Source of the DNA: Pseudomonas sp.
Lineage (GTDB): Bacteria; Pseudomonadota; Gammaproteobacteria; Pseudomonadales; Pseudomonadaceae
Assembly (NCBI GenBank): GCA_030603065.1
Contig: JAUVYN010000017.1
Location: 1 to 47,823, forward strand
Direction: 5' to 3'
DNA: 47,823 bases
The notes beneath the pieces were generated by a model. The model was not told the origin of the DNA and did not search any database. It saw only the letters and a list, made by a program, of their open reading frames with translations. A program made the position numbers and the translations under genes. Position 1 is the stretch's first letter. Each line of letters opens with the position of its first letter. This document shows positions 1 to 10,126 of this stretch, in pieces.

Positions 1-1216
1 CGGCGTCCTGCTCGATCGCGCCGGACTCCCGAAGGTCGGAGTTGATCGGTCGCTTGTTCGGCCGCTGCTCCAGCGAGCGGTTGAGCTGTGACAACGCCAC
101 TACCGGCGCGTTGAATTCCTTGGCCAGGGCCTTGAGCGAGCGGGAGATTTCCGAGATCTCGTTGGTACGGTTTTCCGACCCGCCGCCACCGATGCGCATC
201 AGCTGCAGGTAGTCGATCATGATCAGCGCCAGATCGCCGTGTTCACGTACCACCCGGCGGGCGCGGGCGCGCATTTCCGTAGGTGACAGGCCAGCGGTGT
301 CGTCGATGAAGAGCTTGCGATCGTTGAGCAGGTTGACCGCCGATGTCAGCCGCGGCCAGTCCTCGTCATCCAGACGGCCGGAACGGACCTTGGTCTGGTC
401 GATACGGCCCAGCGAAGACAACATACGCATGATCAGCGAGTCGCCCGGCATCTCCAGCGAGAATACCAGGACCGCCTTCTCGCTGCGCAGAACCGCGTTC
501 TCGACGAGGTTCATCGCAAAGGTGGTCTTGCCCATGGAAGGACGGCCAGCGACGATGATCAGGTCGGCTGGCTGCAAGCCAGAGGTCATTTCATCCAGAT
601 CGGTGAAGCCGGTAGAGAGGCCGGTAATAGCGCCGTCGCTGTTGAACAGCGTGTCGATGCGGTCAATGGCCTTGGTCAGCAGCGTATTGACCGACTCCGG
701 GCCGCCGGTCTTGGGGCGGCTTTCGGCAATCGCGAAAATCTTGCGCTCGGCTTCGTCGAGCACTTCGGTGGCCTGCATGCCCTTGGGGCTGAAGGCGGTG
801 TCGGCAATTTCCGAGCTGATACTGATCAGCTGGCGCAGCGTGGCTCGCTCACGAATGATCGCGGCGTAGGCACTGATATTGGCTGCCGACGGGGTATTCT
901 TGGCGAGTTGGCCAAGGTAGGCCAGGCCACCCACTTGGTCGATCAGCCCTTCGCGATCCAGATCTTCGGCAAGCGTTACCACGTCGAACGGTTGGTTGCG
1001 CCCGGCCAGACGTACCAGTGCGCGGAAGATCAACCGGTGATCATGCCGATAGAAATCCGCTTCGCTGACCAGCTCGGAAATCCGCTCCCAGGCGGTGTTT
1101 TCCAGCATCACACCACCGAGCACGGCCTGTTCGGCCTCGATAGAATGGGGCGGGATTTTCAGCGCAGTGGTCTGAAGATCGAGTTCCGGCTTGTCGATGT
1201 ATAAGGACTCGTTCAT
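1..1216 (-). CDS. dnaB: Replicative DNA helicase DnaB (3' end outside window)
   Basis: Hexameric 5'-3' helicase that unwinds DNA at the replication fork. About 405 residues are visible, read from the ATG at 1216; the C-terminal 60 or so residues lie beyond position 1. The N-terminal domain begins MNESLYIDKPELDLQ. The RecA-like domain has Walker A GRPSMGKTT (Lys about residue 230), Walker B LIMIDYLQLM and the segment LSQLNRSLEQR. The P-loop, a common intein site in dnaB, is uninterrupted. An intrinsic terminator for rplI lies in the gap just upstream, so dnaB probably has its own promoter or depends on readthrough. I see no good Shine-Dalgarno sequence before the ATG, which is odd for an essential gene, but family N-termini support this start. 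Confidence 0.97.
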   Translation of the reverse strand, partial: MNESLYIDKPELDLQTTALKIPPHSIEAEQAVLGGVMLENTAWERISELVSEADFYRHDHRLIFRALVRLAGRNQPFDVVTLAEDLDREGLIDQVGGLAYLGQLAKNTPSAANISAYAAIIRERATLRQLISISSEIADTAFSPKGMQATEVLDEAERKIFAIAESRPKTGGPESVNTLLTKAIDRIDTLFNSDGAITGLSTGFTDLDEMTSGLQPADLIIVAGRPSMGKTTFAMNLVENAVLRSEKAVLVFSLEMPGDSLIMRMLSSLGRIDQTKVRSGRLDDEDWPRLTSAVNLLNDRKLFIDDTAGLSPTEMRARARRVVREHGDLALIMIDYLQLMRIGGGGSENRTNEISEISRSLKALAKEFNAPVVALSQLNRSLEQRPNKRPINSDLRESGAIEQDA

Positions 1217-1243
1217 GGGACAGGGGCTCTGGACAGCAAAGGC

Positions 1244-1285
1244 AGAAAAGACAACACGGCGCATACCCGAGGCATGCGCCGTGTT
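1244..1285 (-). terminator. Intrinsic terminator after rplI
   Basis: A perfect 12-bp inverted repeat (arms 1253-1264 and 1274-1285, 9-nt loop) is followed on the minus strand by GTCTTTTCT. It should end the rpsF-rpsR-DUF2232-rplI transcript. It sits only 37 nt before the dnaB start codon, so it also acts as a barrier or attenuator for readthrough into dnaB. Confidence 0.8.
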
Positions 1286-1374
1286 GACAAGTCTAACTGC
1301 AAAGGCAGGCGAGTTCACCATGCCACGCGTAGCGCGCGACCGACTGACTCTCCGCCTAAGCGGTCAGATCCGGC

Positions 1375-1821
1375 TTAGCCGGCGACAACCACCAGCTTGA
1401 TGGTGGCTTCGACATCGGTATGCAGGTGCAGATCGATTTCGAATTCGCCAACGTTGCGCAGGGGGCCTTCCGGCAGACGTACTTCGCTCTTCTCCACTTC
1501 AACGCCAGCGGCTGAAACTGCCTCGGCGATGTCACGGGTACCGATCGAACCGAACAGCTTGCCTTCTTCACCGGCGTTGGCCGTGATGGTCACGGTCAGC
1601 TCAGCCAGCTTGGCAGCGCGAGCTTCAGCTTCGGACTTCTTCTCCGCAGCCACTTTTTCCAATTCGGCGCGACGCGCTTCAAAGGCTTCGATGTTTGCGG
1701 CATTGGCTACAGTAGCCTTGCCGAACGGGAACAGAAAATTGCGAGCATAACCAGCTTTAACGGCGACCTTGTCGCCCAGGTTACCCAGATTCGCGATCTT
1801 TTCGAGCAGGATAACTTCCAT
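1375..1821 (-). CDS. rplI: 50S ribosomal protein L9
   Basis: L9 binds 23S rRNA and extends from the large subunit near the L1 stalk, where it helps keep the reading frame. The protein has 148 residues, the usual length. It starts [13 protein letters not shown] with the conserved [11 protein letters not shown] segment, followed by a long charged alanine-rich connecting helix and the C-terminal RNA-binding domain. I chose the ATG at 1821 over an upstream in-frame start because it matches the family N-terminus and has AGAGG nine bases ahead. It is the last gene of the rpsF operon, 19 nt after the DUF2232 membrane gene, and is followed by a terminator. Confidence 0.97.
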   Translation of the reverse strand: MEVILLEKIANLGNLGDKVAVKAGYARNFLFPFGKATVANAANIEAFEARRAELEKVAAEKKSEAEARAAKLAELTVTITANAGEEGKLFGSIGTRDIAEAVSAAGVEVEKSEVRLPEGPLRNVGEFEIDLHLHTDVEATIKLVVVAG

Positions 1822-1840
1822 TGCGATGACCTCTTGAAAT

Positions 1841-2737
1841 TCAACCGTGGCCGTTCGAGTCGCCATCCGTCGGGCCAGAGCTCGGCCGCATACGGGAACG
1901 AAAATCGAACAGACTGTCTACAAATGCCAAAAACATAACCAGGGGATACGCGAACTGGGCCATGAACACGAATAACACGTAAAAGGCTACCAGCCACACC
2001 GCACCGAGATTCTTGATGCCTACCACGCCATGTACCAGTGCCAGCCCCGCGATCAGCAGCGGCACACTGGCAACCGGCGACAGTAACGCCAACTGCGTCC
2101 ATTGCGGGCCAAGCAGAGTCAGCAGCAACAACCCACCGGCCACCAGAGGCGACAAGCGCAGGGCATGGAACTCCTGCCGAAAACCACCCGGATTGTACAG
2201 CCGAGCCTGCCATGAGCGACCGAGCATCAGGCAAACCAGCACCATCAGCACGTGTACCGACCCCAGCAGCCCGCCCAGAATCGGGACCAGCAACGCCTCG
2301 AGACGAGCCAGCACCGCAGTGTCCGCTCCACCCTCCACACCGGAAAGCATCTGCGGCAACATCTCGCGAATCTGTCCAGCCAAGGCCATCAGTTGCTCGT
2401 TATGCACGGTCAGCAGCAACAGGGCGTAAGCCACCCCGAGCGGCACCGTCAGGAGCATAACCTTTGACCACTGACCGGATTCACGCAGAATCACCGCCAG
2501 CCCGGCGCTGCCAAGGATAACCAGCAGCGGCGTCGGATCGCCCATCGCCGCCCAGGCCAGTGCCGGAAGCACGCCCCAGACGAGAACGGACAAGGCATCA
2601 TTCAGCCCACGGCGCAGAATCACCAGCGCCAGGGCCGCGGCGCTGACCCAGAACAGCAAAGGGATGGCTGCGGCGAGAGCGACCACCAGGGTGGCCTCCT
2701 TGCTCCCGCGCATGATGTATTCAGCCAGCCCACGCAT
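1841..2737 (-). CDS. DUF2232-type multi-spanning membrane protein
   Basis: Integral inner-membrane protein of 298 residues with about eight hydrophobic segments and a short hydrophilic C-terminus. It resembles the DUF2232 (YybS-like) family and sits where P. aeruginosa carries PA4933, between rpsR and rplI. Its function is unknown. The conserved position inside a ribosomal-protein operon suggests coordinated expression with S6, S18 and L9, but shows nothing about activity. The ATG at 2737 gives [11 protein letters not shown] ahead of the first membrane helix. The gaps to its neighbours are 39 and 19 nt, consistent with one transcript. No catalytic motif is visible. Confidence 0.85.
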   Translation of the reverse strand: MRGLAEYIMRGSKEATLVVALAAAIPLLFWVSAAALALVILRRGLNDALSVLVWGVLPALAWAAMGDPTPLLVILGSAGLAVILRESGQWSKVMLLTVPLGVAYALLLLTVHNEQLMALAGQIREMLPQMLSGVEGGADTAVLARLEALLVPILGGLLGSVHVLMVLVCLMLGRSWQARLYNPGGFRQEFHALRLSPLVAGGLLLLTLLGPQWTQLALLSPVASVPLLIAGLALVHGVVGIKNLGAVWLVAFYVLFVFMAQFAYPLVMFLAFVDSLFDFRSRMRPSSGPTDGDSNGHG

Positions 2738-2776
2738 TCCGGATCAGTTCCTGGTTACAGTTGTTCAGCTACCTGA

Positions 2777-3007
2777 TCAGCGACCGTGACTGTCGGTGAA
2801 GGGTAGCAGAGCCAGGTAGCGGGCGCGCTTGATGGCAACGGCCAGCTGACGCTGGTATTTGGCCTTGGTACCGGTGATCCGGCTGGGAACGATCTTGCCG
2901 GTTTCAGTGATATAGGCCTTCAGGGTATTGAGATCCTTGTAATCGATCTCTTTTACATTTTCTGCAGTGAAGCGGCAGAACTTTCTACGACGGAAAAAAC
3001 GTGCCAT
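2777..3007 (-). CDS. rpsR: 30S ribosomal protein S18
   Basis: Small basic protein of the 30S platform that binds 16S rRNA as a heterodimer with S6. The protein has 76 residues, typical length, starting [13 protein letters not shown] and containing the conserved segments [17 protein letters not shown] and [17 protein letters not shown]. It lies 41 nt downstream of its partner rpsF, the classical S6-S18 arrangement, and is followed by the DUF2232 gene and rplI in the same direction. Confidence 0.98.
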   Translation of the reverse strand: MARFFRRRKFCRFTAENVKEIDYKDLNTLKAYITETGKIVPSRITGTKAKYQRQLAVAIKRARYLALLPFTDSHGR

Positions 3008-3048
3008 GGCAGCGTCTCCTTGGATACTGGAAATGGGACCGGAAAGAC

Positions 3049-3474
3049 TTACTCGTCGTCGCCGTCGTCGGAATCGTTGCTGCTGTCAGCATCGTTGTCC
3101 GACTCGGTTTCTTCGCTGCGCTCACGGCGCTCACGACGCTCGCCACGACCGGAGTCTTCAGGCTTGAGCATGTCGGACTGCTCGGTGATTGCTTCGTCAC
3201 GGCGGATGACCATGTTGCGAATCACGGCATCGTTGTAACGGAAGTTCTCGGTCAGCTCTTCCAGAGCCTTGGCGCTGCACTCCACGTTGAGCATGATGTA
3301 ATGCGCTTTGTGGATCTTGTCGATCGGGTAGGCCAGCTGGCGGCGGCCCCAATCTTCGAGACGGTGAATCTTGCCGCCGTCTTCTTCGATGAGTTTGGTG
3401 TAGCGCTCAACCATCGCGCCGACCTGCTCACTCTGGTCCGGGTGAACCAGAAATACGATTTCGTAATGACGCAT
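3049..3474 (-). CDS. rpsF: 30S ribosomal protein S6 with long acidic tail
   Basis: S6 binds S18 and the central domain of 16S rRNA. The first 100 or so residues are the normal fold, starting [18 protein letters not shown]. The rest is an arginine/glutamate stretch followed by an Asp/Ser/Glu tail ending DDGDDE, giving 141 residues in total. In several proteobacteria RimK adds glutamates to the S6 C-terminus; here acidity is already encoded in the gene. The ATG at 3474 has AAGGAG at good spacing. It is the first gene of the rpsF-rpsR-DUF2232-rplI operon and has a good sigma-70-like promoter upstream. Confidence 0.97.
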   Translation of the reverse strand: MRHYEIVFLVHPDQSEQVGAMVERYTKLIEEDGGKIHRLEDWGRRQLAYPIDKIHKAHYIMLNVECSAKALEELTENFRYNDAVIRNMVIRRDEAITEQSDMLKPEDSGRGERRERRERSEETESDNDADSSNDSDDGDDE

Positions 3475-3547
3475 GCGTGCTCCTTACGGGTTATAGCCAG
3501 CCACCCAAATGGTCTGGCAAGGAGTAGAACTTGAGTTTGGGGCGGCC

Positions 3548-3576
3548 ATTCTAGTGAAGGCGCCCCGCTCAGGCAA
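3548..3576 (-). promoter_or_regulatory. Putative sigma-70 promoter of the rpsF operon
   Basis: On the minus strand TTGCCT (3571-3576) is separated by 17 nt from TAGAAT (3548-3553), about 75 nt ahead of the rpsF start. It lies between rlmB and rpsF and would drive rpsF-rpsR-DUF2232-rplI independently of rnr-rlmB. Called from motif match only. Confidence 0.6.
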
Positions 3577-3612
3577 GATAAATGGTGAGTTTCTGGCCAG
3601 CGACAGAGAAGA

Positions 3613-4359
3613 TCAGCCAGCCTGACGCTGACGCACGGCCTCGAACAGACAGACGCCCGCGGCGACCGAGACATTGAGACTGCTCACTCCGCCAGCCATC
3701 GGCAGCTTGGCAAGGAAGTCACAGTGCTCTCGGGTCAGCCTGCGCATGCCGCTGCCTTCGGCGCCCATCACGATAACGCTGGGCACCTTGAGATCCACGT
3801 CGTAAAGGAGCTGCTCGGCCTCTCCCGCCGTCCCCACTATCCAGAGCCCGCGCTGCTGAAGCTGCTTGAGCGTGCGCGCAAGATTGGTCACCGCCACCAG
3901 CGGAACGGTTTCCGCCGCGCCACAGGCCACCTTGCGCACCACTGGGGTGAGGCTGGCCGAACGATCACGCGGGATAATGACCGCCTGAGCACCGGCAGCA
4001 TCGGCACTGCGCAGGCAGGCACCAAGGTTGTGCGGATCGGTTACCCCATCCAGAACCAGCAGCAGGGGCGTGCCATCTAGGCGATCGAGCAGATGGCCCA
4101 ACATGTCTTCCGACCACAACTGACTGGCCGTCACCTCGGCGACTACACCCTGGTGCACGCCACCCTCGGCGAGTCGGTCGAGCTCCTCCGGGGTCACCCG
4201 CTCCTGAACGATTCCCAGTACTGCTGCGTTGTCGAGCAGACCCTGAACTCGCTGATCGACCCGGCCGCGGGCGAGCAACAGCCGACGCACGCGCTTCGGC
4301 GCGCGATCGAGCAATGCCTGCACTGCGTGCAGACCGAATACCAGCTCCTTGTCACTCAT
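3613..4359 (-). CDS. rlmB: 23S rRNA (guanosine-2'-O-)-methyltransferase RlmB
   Basis: SpoU/TrmH-family enzyme that 2'-O-methylates a guanosine in domain V of 23S rRNA (Gm2251 in E. coli) using S-adenosylmethionine. The 248 residues have the N-terminal substrate-binding domain (MSDKELVFGLHAVQALL) and the knotted SPOUT domain with motif 1 DPHNLGACLRSADAAG, motif 2 VMGAEGSGMRRL and motif 3 LPMAGGVSSLNVSVAAG. It begins 4 nt after the rnr stop codon, so the two are almost certainly co-transcribed, as in E. coli. Confidence 0.96.
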   Translation of the reverse strand: MSDKELVFGLHAVQALLDRAPKRVRRLLLARGRVDQRVQGLLDNAAVLGIVQERVTPEELDRLAEGGVHQGVVAEVTASQLWSEDMLGHLLDRLDGTPLLLVLDGVTDPHNLGACLRSADAAGAQAVIIPRDRSASLTPVVRKVACGAAETVPLVAVTNLARTLKQLQQRGLWIVGTAGEAEQLLYDVDLKVPSVIVMGAEGSGMRRLTREHCDFLAKLPMAGGVSSLNVSVAAGVCLFEAVRQRQAG

Positions 4360-4363
4360 CAGC

Positions 4364-6970
4364 CTACTCCGTCCGCGCCTTTCGCTTGCGCGGCGGCTTC
4401 AGATCGCCCGGCGGCTGGCTTGCGCCAGGGGCACGACCCTTGGCCGGCGCCGTGCTCTTGCCGCGGCCCTTCGGCTTGCTGGCGCTCCCCTTGGCACTGC
4501 GTGGCGCCTCCGCGGCCTTGGACCGGGGCTTGCCGGACTTGCGCCCGCTGCCCTTGCGGTCACCGGCGCTCGACGCGGCGCGCGCCTCACTGAGCAGCTT
4601 TTCCCGCACGGCGCGGCTGGCCTCGATCTGGGATCCTGCCGGTATCGCCTCGCGGGACATCTCGAAATCGATCTTGCGATCATCGAGATCGACGCGCGCC
4701 ACCTGGACCCGAACCTGATCACCCAGGCGGAAACTGCGGCCCGAGCGCTCGCCTGTCAGACGATGATGCACCGCATCGAAGTTATAGTAATCCGCCGGCA
4801 AGGCAGTGATGTGCACCAGACCTTCGACGTAAATATCGGTCAGCTCGACGAACAGCCCGAATCCGGTTACCGCCGTGACCAGCCCATCGAAACTCTCGCC
4901 CACGCGGTCCTGCATGAATTCGCACTTGAGCCAACTCACTACATCCCGGGTCGCCTCGTCGGCGCGGCGCTCATTCTGCGAGCATTGCTGACCAAGACGT
5001 TCGAGCGCCTGATGATCATAGGGATAGATGGCGTTCTTCGGGAGTACGCCGGCGGAACACCGGCGCACGCGATCAGTCTTGCGACGAGACCGAATGACAC
5101 TGCGAATCGCCCGGTGTACCAGCAGGTCCGGATAGCGCCGGATTGGCGAGGTGAAATGGGTATAGGCCTCGTAGTTCAGGCCGAAGTGCCCGGCATTGTC
5201 AGGACTGTAAACCGCCTGGCTGAGCGAGCGCAGCATCACCGTCTGGATCAGCTGGGCGTCGGGCCGGCCCTGAATCTTCTGCAGCACCGCGCTATAGTCC
5301 TCGGGGGTGGGGTCGCCTTTCTTGCGGGTCAGCGACAGCCCCAAGGCACCGAGGAACTGCCGAAGCCGTTCGACCTTCTCCGGCTGCGGGGCATCATGCA
5401 CCCGGTACAGGGAAGGGATTTCCAGCTCCTGCATGAAGCGCGCTGTCGCTACATTTGCGCAAAGCATGCACTCTTCGACGATCTTGTGCGCGTCGTTGCG
5501 CGTCGTCGGACGAATCTCTGCGATCTTGCGGTTCTCGCCGAAGATGATGCGGGTTTCGGTGGTTTCGAAGTCAATCGCCCCGCGTCCCTGTCGGGCCTTG
5601 GCCAGTGCCTTGTAGAGCTCGTAAAGATTCTTCAGGTGCGGCAGGACTTCGGCGTACTGATCACAGAGCGCCTTGCCCTCCTTGCTGCGAGGGCTCTCCA
5701 GCATGGCGGAGACCTTGTTGTAGGTCAGCCGGGCATGGGAATGAATTACCGCTTCGTAGAACTGGAAGTCGGTCAGTTCGCCGCTCTTGGAGACCGTCAT
5801 CTCACAGACCATCGCCAGCCGATCGACCTCGGGCATCAGCGAGCACAGACCGTTGGAAATGGCTTCTGGCAGCATCGGGACGACTTCACTGGGGAAATAT
5901 ACCGACGTGCCGCGCAGTTCAGCCTCCTTGTCGAGCTCAGAACCCAGCGGGACGTAATGCGAAACGTCCGCAATCGCCACATACAGCTTCCAGCCACCGG
6001 AGAACAGTCTCCAGCCACTGGCCTTGTAGGGCTCGCAGAAGATTGCATCATCGAAGTCCCGCGCGTCCTCGCCGTCGATGGTCACCAAAGGCAGGTGACG
6101 CAGGTCGACTCGCTTGGCCTTGTCCTTCTCATCCACGTAATCCTTCAGTCGAGCGGCCTCGTCGAGTACCTCCTGGGGCCAAACGCTGGGGATATCGTAG
6201 CTGCGCAGCGCCACCTCGATCTCGATACCGGGGGCCATGTAGTCGCCGACCACCTCGATGATTTCACCCTGCGCCTGACGATGCACGCCAGGCCACTGGG
6301 TGATACGCACCTCTGCATACTGGCCAGGCTTTGCGCCACCATCGGCACCGGGTGGAATCAGCACTTCATGATTGATCTTTGCGTTATCGGCGACCACGAA
6401 GCCGATGCCGTTTTCCACGTAATAACGCCCCACCAGCATTTCGTGGGCGCGCTCGATCACCTCGACGATGGCGCCTTCGCTGCGCCCGCGCCGGTCCACG
6501 CCGGTAATCCGGGCCAACGCCCGGTCGCCGTCGAAGACCAGACGCATCTGCGCCGGACTGAGGAACAAATCTTCACCACCGTTCTCCGGGACCAGGAAGC
6601 CGAAGCCATCCCGATGACCCAGCACGCGACCGCGGATGAGGTCGAGCTTGTCCACCGGCGCATATGCGCCACGGCGGGTATAGATGAGCTGCCCATCGCG
6701 CTCCATGGCACGCAACCGGCGCCGCAGGGCTTCAATGGATTCCTCGCCGTCGAGACCGAATTCGCTCTGCAGCTGGGCTCGGGTCGCAGGCGCGCCGCGC
6801 TCTTCCAGCAGCCGAAGAATCAGCTCCCGACTGGGGATTGGATTTTCGTATTTTTCCGCTTCGCGCCGAGCTTCGGGGTCAAGGTCGACCCAGGTGGTGT
6901 CGGCGGAACTGCTGCGTGTTGCGTTGCTCGGCGCAGGCGCCGAGGCTTGGGATTTGGTCTTTTTCGTCAT
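4364..6970 (-). CDS. rnr: Ribonuclease R
   Basis: Processive 3'-5' exoribonuclease that degrades structured RNA and takes part in rRNA quality control and trans-translation. The protein has 868 residues. In order it shows an N-terminal helix-turn-helix-like region, cold-shock-type OB domains, the RNB catalytic core with DGEDARDFDDAI carrying the metal-binding aspartates, an S1 domain (about 650-735), and a long Lys/Arg/Ser/Ala/Pro-rich tail (about 765-868) of the kind that helps bind structured RNA. The ATG at 6970 has only a weak GAG ahead of it. The plus strand opposite this gene is also open over its full length, a high-GC artefact. Confidence 0.96.
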   Translation of the reverse strand: MTKKTKSQASAPAPSNATRSSSADTTWVDLDPEARREAEKYENPIPSRELILRLLEERGAPATRAQLQSEFGLDGEESIEALRRRLRAMERDGQLIYTRRGAYAPVDKLDLIRGRVLGHRDGFGFLVPENGGEDLFLSPAQMRLVFDGDRALARITGVDRRGRSEGAIVEVIERAHEMLVGRYYVENGIGFVVADNAKINHEVLIPPGADGGAKPGQYAEVRITQWPGVHRQAQGEIIEVVGDYMAPGIEIEVALRSYDIPSVWPQEVLDEAARLKDYVDEKDKAKRVDLRHLPLVTIDGEDARDFDDAIFCEPYKASGWRLFSGGWKLYVAIADVSHYVPLGSELDKEAELRGTSVYFPSEVVPMLPEAISNGLCSLMPEVDRLAMVCEMTVSKSGELTDFQFYEAVIHSHARLTYNKVSAMLESPRSKEGKALCDQYAEVLPHLKNLYELYKALAKARQGRGAIDFETTETRIIFGENRKIAEIRPTTRNDAHKIVEECMLCANVATARFMQELEIPSLYRVHDAPQPEKVERLRQFLGALGLSLTRKKGDPTPEDYSAVLQKIQGRPDAQLIQTVMLRSLSQAVYSPDNAGHFGLNYEAYTHFTSPIRRYPDLLVHRAIRSVIRSRRKTDRVRRCSAGVLPKNAIYPYDHQALERLGQQCSQNERRADEATRDVVSWLKCEFMQDRVGESFDGLVTAVTGFGLFVELTDIYVEGLVHITALPADYYNFDAVHHRLTGERSGRSFRLGDQVRVQVARVDLDDRKIDFEMSREAIPAGSQIEASRAVREKLLSEARAASSAGDRKGSGRKSGKPRSKAAEAPRSAKGSASKPKGRGKSTAPAKGRAPGASQPPGDLKPPRKRKARTE

Positions 6971-7047
6971 AGGGCTCTATTGAACCGCGAATCCGCGTGA
7001 CTTGCACCTGTTTCCGCTGCCTGGTGAATTTTTTTTGCAAACAGGGG

Positions 7048-7076
7048 TTTACAAGCATCGGGCAGCTTCGTATTAT
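7048..7076 (+). promoter_or_regulatory. Promoter of tRNA-Leu
   Basis: TTTACA (7048-7053), a 17-nt spacer and TATTAT (7071-7076) make a strong sigma-70 promoter. It is followed by a GC-rich discriminator (TCGCGCC), the pattern of stringently controlled stable-RNA promoters. The transcript would carry a leader of about 65 nt before the tRNA. That leader contains a 9-bp inverted repeat (7090-7098 with 7135-7143). Confidence 0.7.
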
Positions 7077-7149
7077 TCGCGCCGTCAACACAACAACGGT
7101 TGGCAACGACGAACCACAGGTTCATCATAGCACTCGTTGTTGTTGATAC

Positions 7150-7236
7150 GCCCAGGTGGTGAAATTGGTAGACACGCCAGCTTCAGGTGCTGGTGGCCTT
7201 ACGGCCGTGGAAGTTCGAGTCTTCTCCTGGGCACCA
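7150..7236 (+). tRNA. tRNA-Leu (anticodon CAG)
   Basis: An 87-nt class II tRNA including the encoded CCA. The acceptor stem GCCCAGG pairs with CCTGGGC. The anticodon stem CCAGC/GCTGG encloses the loop TTCAGGT, giving anticodon CAG, which reads CUG, the dominant leucine codon in high-GC Pseudomonas. A long variable arm (GGCC TTAC GGCC) and a T-loop TTCGAGT are present. It lies alone between rnr and purA, the same place as in other Pseudomonas genomes. Confidence 0.97.
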
Positions 7237-7378
7237 TTTCTCAAGCGCGCAACTGCCGCGCTAACGCAAGATTCCTTTCGGTACACCCCCATCAAATTCT
7301 CTAGCACTTACATTTTCCGTGACGGACTGAAATCCGTCCTGAGCCAGCTCCTGTTCTCACCACTTGAACCACGCGCAC

Positions 7379-7403
7379 AAAAAAGGCGCCTCGAAGGGCG
7401 CCT
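7379..7403 (-). terminator. Intrinsic terminator after purA
   Basis: AGGCGCC (7384-7390) and GGCGCCT (7397-7403) form a 7-bp stem with a 6-nt loop. On the minus strand it is followed directly by a run of six T (7379-7384). It lies 7 nt downstream of the purA stop. The stem could also weakly stop the plus-strand tRNA transcript, but no T run follows on that side. Confidence 0.85.
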
Positions 7404-7410
7404 CTTCTGC

Positions 7411-8748
<1,338 letters not shown>

Positions 8749-9936
8749 TCAGAAATTCAGTTCGCAGACCTGCCAGGTCCCGTCGACAAGACGCAGGATT
8801 CGACTGCAGCCATGGCTCAGCGCATCCAGATCCTGCTGGCCCGGCAGCGCGGCTATAACGCGGTGTCCCTCACGACGCAACGACTGCACCGCGGCGTGCA
8901 GGCCCGGCTCGGCCGAAAAAGGAGCCCAGACAGCTGGTCGATTCGGCGCGCCAATGCTGCCCCGCTCCACCAGCAACCGCAGGTCGGTGGAAAAACCGGT
9001 AGCCGGGCGCGCTCTTCCAAAATCCCGGCCAATGTCGTCATAGCGCCCTCCCTGGGCGATGCTCTGCCCCATCTCGGGAACGAACACCGCGAAGGAAATA
9101 CCGGTGTGATAATGATAGCCGCGCAGCTCGCCCAGATCGAAGTACAGGGGAATCTGCGGATACCGCGCCTGTAGCGCAGCAGCAAGATCCTGCAGGTCAT
9201 CCAGTGCCGCCATCACCGCCTCGGGCGCTCCATCGAGCAGCATGTGTGCCTGCTCCAGCACCTCGATCCCGCCGGACAGCTGTGCCAGACTGGCCAGCAT
9301 GCGCGCCTCGGCAAGCTCGCCAAGTGGCGCGAGAATCGACATCACCTCGTCACCAGCCTTGCGCTGCAGGGCATCAAACAGGGCGCCTTCTGTCTCGCTG
9401 TCGAGACCCGCTGCGTGCACCAGCGGGCGATAAACGCCGACATGGCCGATATCCAGATGCATGCCACTGACCCCACAGACCAGCAGCGTTTCGAGCATCA
9501 GCGATATGATTTCCAGATCACTCGCGGTAGACGCATCGCCGTAAAGTTCCGCACCCAACTGAATCAGGCTGCGAGACGTGGAGAGCGGCCGCGGACGGGT
9601 GTGCAGGACACTGCCACAGTACGATAGGCGACAAGGCCCTTCGGAACCCAGGGTATGCGCGTCGATCCGCGCGACCTGCGGAGTGATATCGGCCCTCAGA
9701 CCGAGCATGCGACCGGACAACTGGTCGGTCATCTTGAAGGTCTGCAGCTCCAGATCATGCCCTGCGCCAGTCAATAGCGACTCGAGATATTCGATGTGCG
9801 GCGTAATGACCAGGTCATAGCCCCAGCTGGCGAAGAGATCCAGCAGCATTCGGCGCGCTGCTTCGATGCGGGCAGCCTCGTCCGGAAGCACCTCTTCGAT
9901 ACCGTCCGGCAGCAGCCAACGATCAACAGTAGACAT
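8749..9936 (-). CDS. hisZ: ATP phosphoribosyltransferase regulatory subunit HisZ
   Basis: HisZ is a histidyl-tRNA synthetase paralogue that does not charge tRNA. It joins short-form HisG to make the first enzyme of histidine synthesis and confers histidine feedback. The protein has 395 residues with the class II synthetase-like core ([18 protein letters not shown], then [16 protein letters not shown] and an RPRPLS segment) and lacks the anticodon-binding domain. Its presence implies a short HisG elsewhere. The ATG at 9936 has AAGG eight bases ahead. Gene order hflC-hisZ-purA follows Pseudomonas except that the small DUF2065 gene normally after hflC is missing. Confidence 0.95.
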   Translation of the reverse strand: MSTVDRWLLPDGIEEVLPDEAARIEAARRMLLDLFASWGYDLVITPHIEYLESLLTGAGHDLELQTFKMTDQLSGRMLGLRADITPQVARIDAHTLGSEGPCRLSYCGSVLHTRPRPLSTSRSLIQLGAELYGDASTASDLEIISLMLETLLVCGVSGMHLDIGHVGVYRPLVHAAGLDSETEGALFDALQRKAGDEVMSILAPLGELAEARMLASLAQLSGGIEVLEQAHMLLDGAPEAVMAALDDLQDLAAALQARYPQIPLYFDLGELRGYHYHTGISFAVFVPEMGQSIAQGGRYDDIGRDFGRARPATGFSTDLRLLVERGSIGAPNRPAVWAPFSAEPGLHAAVQSLRREGHRVIAALPGQQDLDALSHGCSRILRLVDGTWQVCELNF

Positions 9937-10036
9937 TCTTGAAACCTTCTACTCTCGCGATGGATTCGCGGCCTGCCTGCGCCATCTCGCGGGGGGAGCA
10001 GCGTCCGGCAGACATGAAGACCGACATTGCGGTCAC

Positions 10037-10059
10037 AAAAAAGCCGGGAAGCCCCGGCT
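10037..10059 (-). terminator. Intrinsic terminator of the hfl superoperon
   Basis: AGCCGGG and CCCGGCT (10042-10048 and 10053-10059) form a 7-bp stem with a 4-nt loop, followed on the minus strand by six T. It separates hflC from hisZ and is the clearest terminator in the window. A second, longer hairpin lies just upstream at 10086-10115. Confidence 0.9.
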
Positions 10060-10085
10060 GCGCGATTGTACCACGTTTTTTACCA

Positions 10086-10115
10086 GTCACACCCGCCAAC
10101 GACGACGGGTGTGAC
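10086..10115 (-). other. Perfect 10-bp hairpin just after hflC
   Basis: GTCACACCCG (10086-10095) and CGGGTGTGAC (10106-10115) are perfect complements around a 10-nt loop. It begins about 11 nt after the hflC stop and is not followed by a T run. In tandem with the terminator at 10037-10059 it could protect the 3' end of the long superoperon mRNA. It could also be a protein-binding palindrome; I recognise no regulator. Confidence 0.6.
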
Positions 10116-10126
10116 CGAGAGGGACA

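Noticed and set aside
4349-7000. 883-residue open frame on the plus strand opposite rnr
   Set aside because: It mirrors rnr almost exactly. The protein lacks recognisable domains, and long antisense frames are common opposite high-GC genes.
7321-7338. GACGGA/TCCGTC hairpin after tRNA-Leu as its terminator
   Set aside because: Short stem with no T run downstream on the plus strand.
10065-10070. TACAAT on the minus strand as a hisZ promoter -10
   Set aside because: No -35 at 16-18 nt, and the start point would fall inside the terminator stem at 10042-10059.
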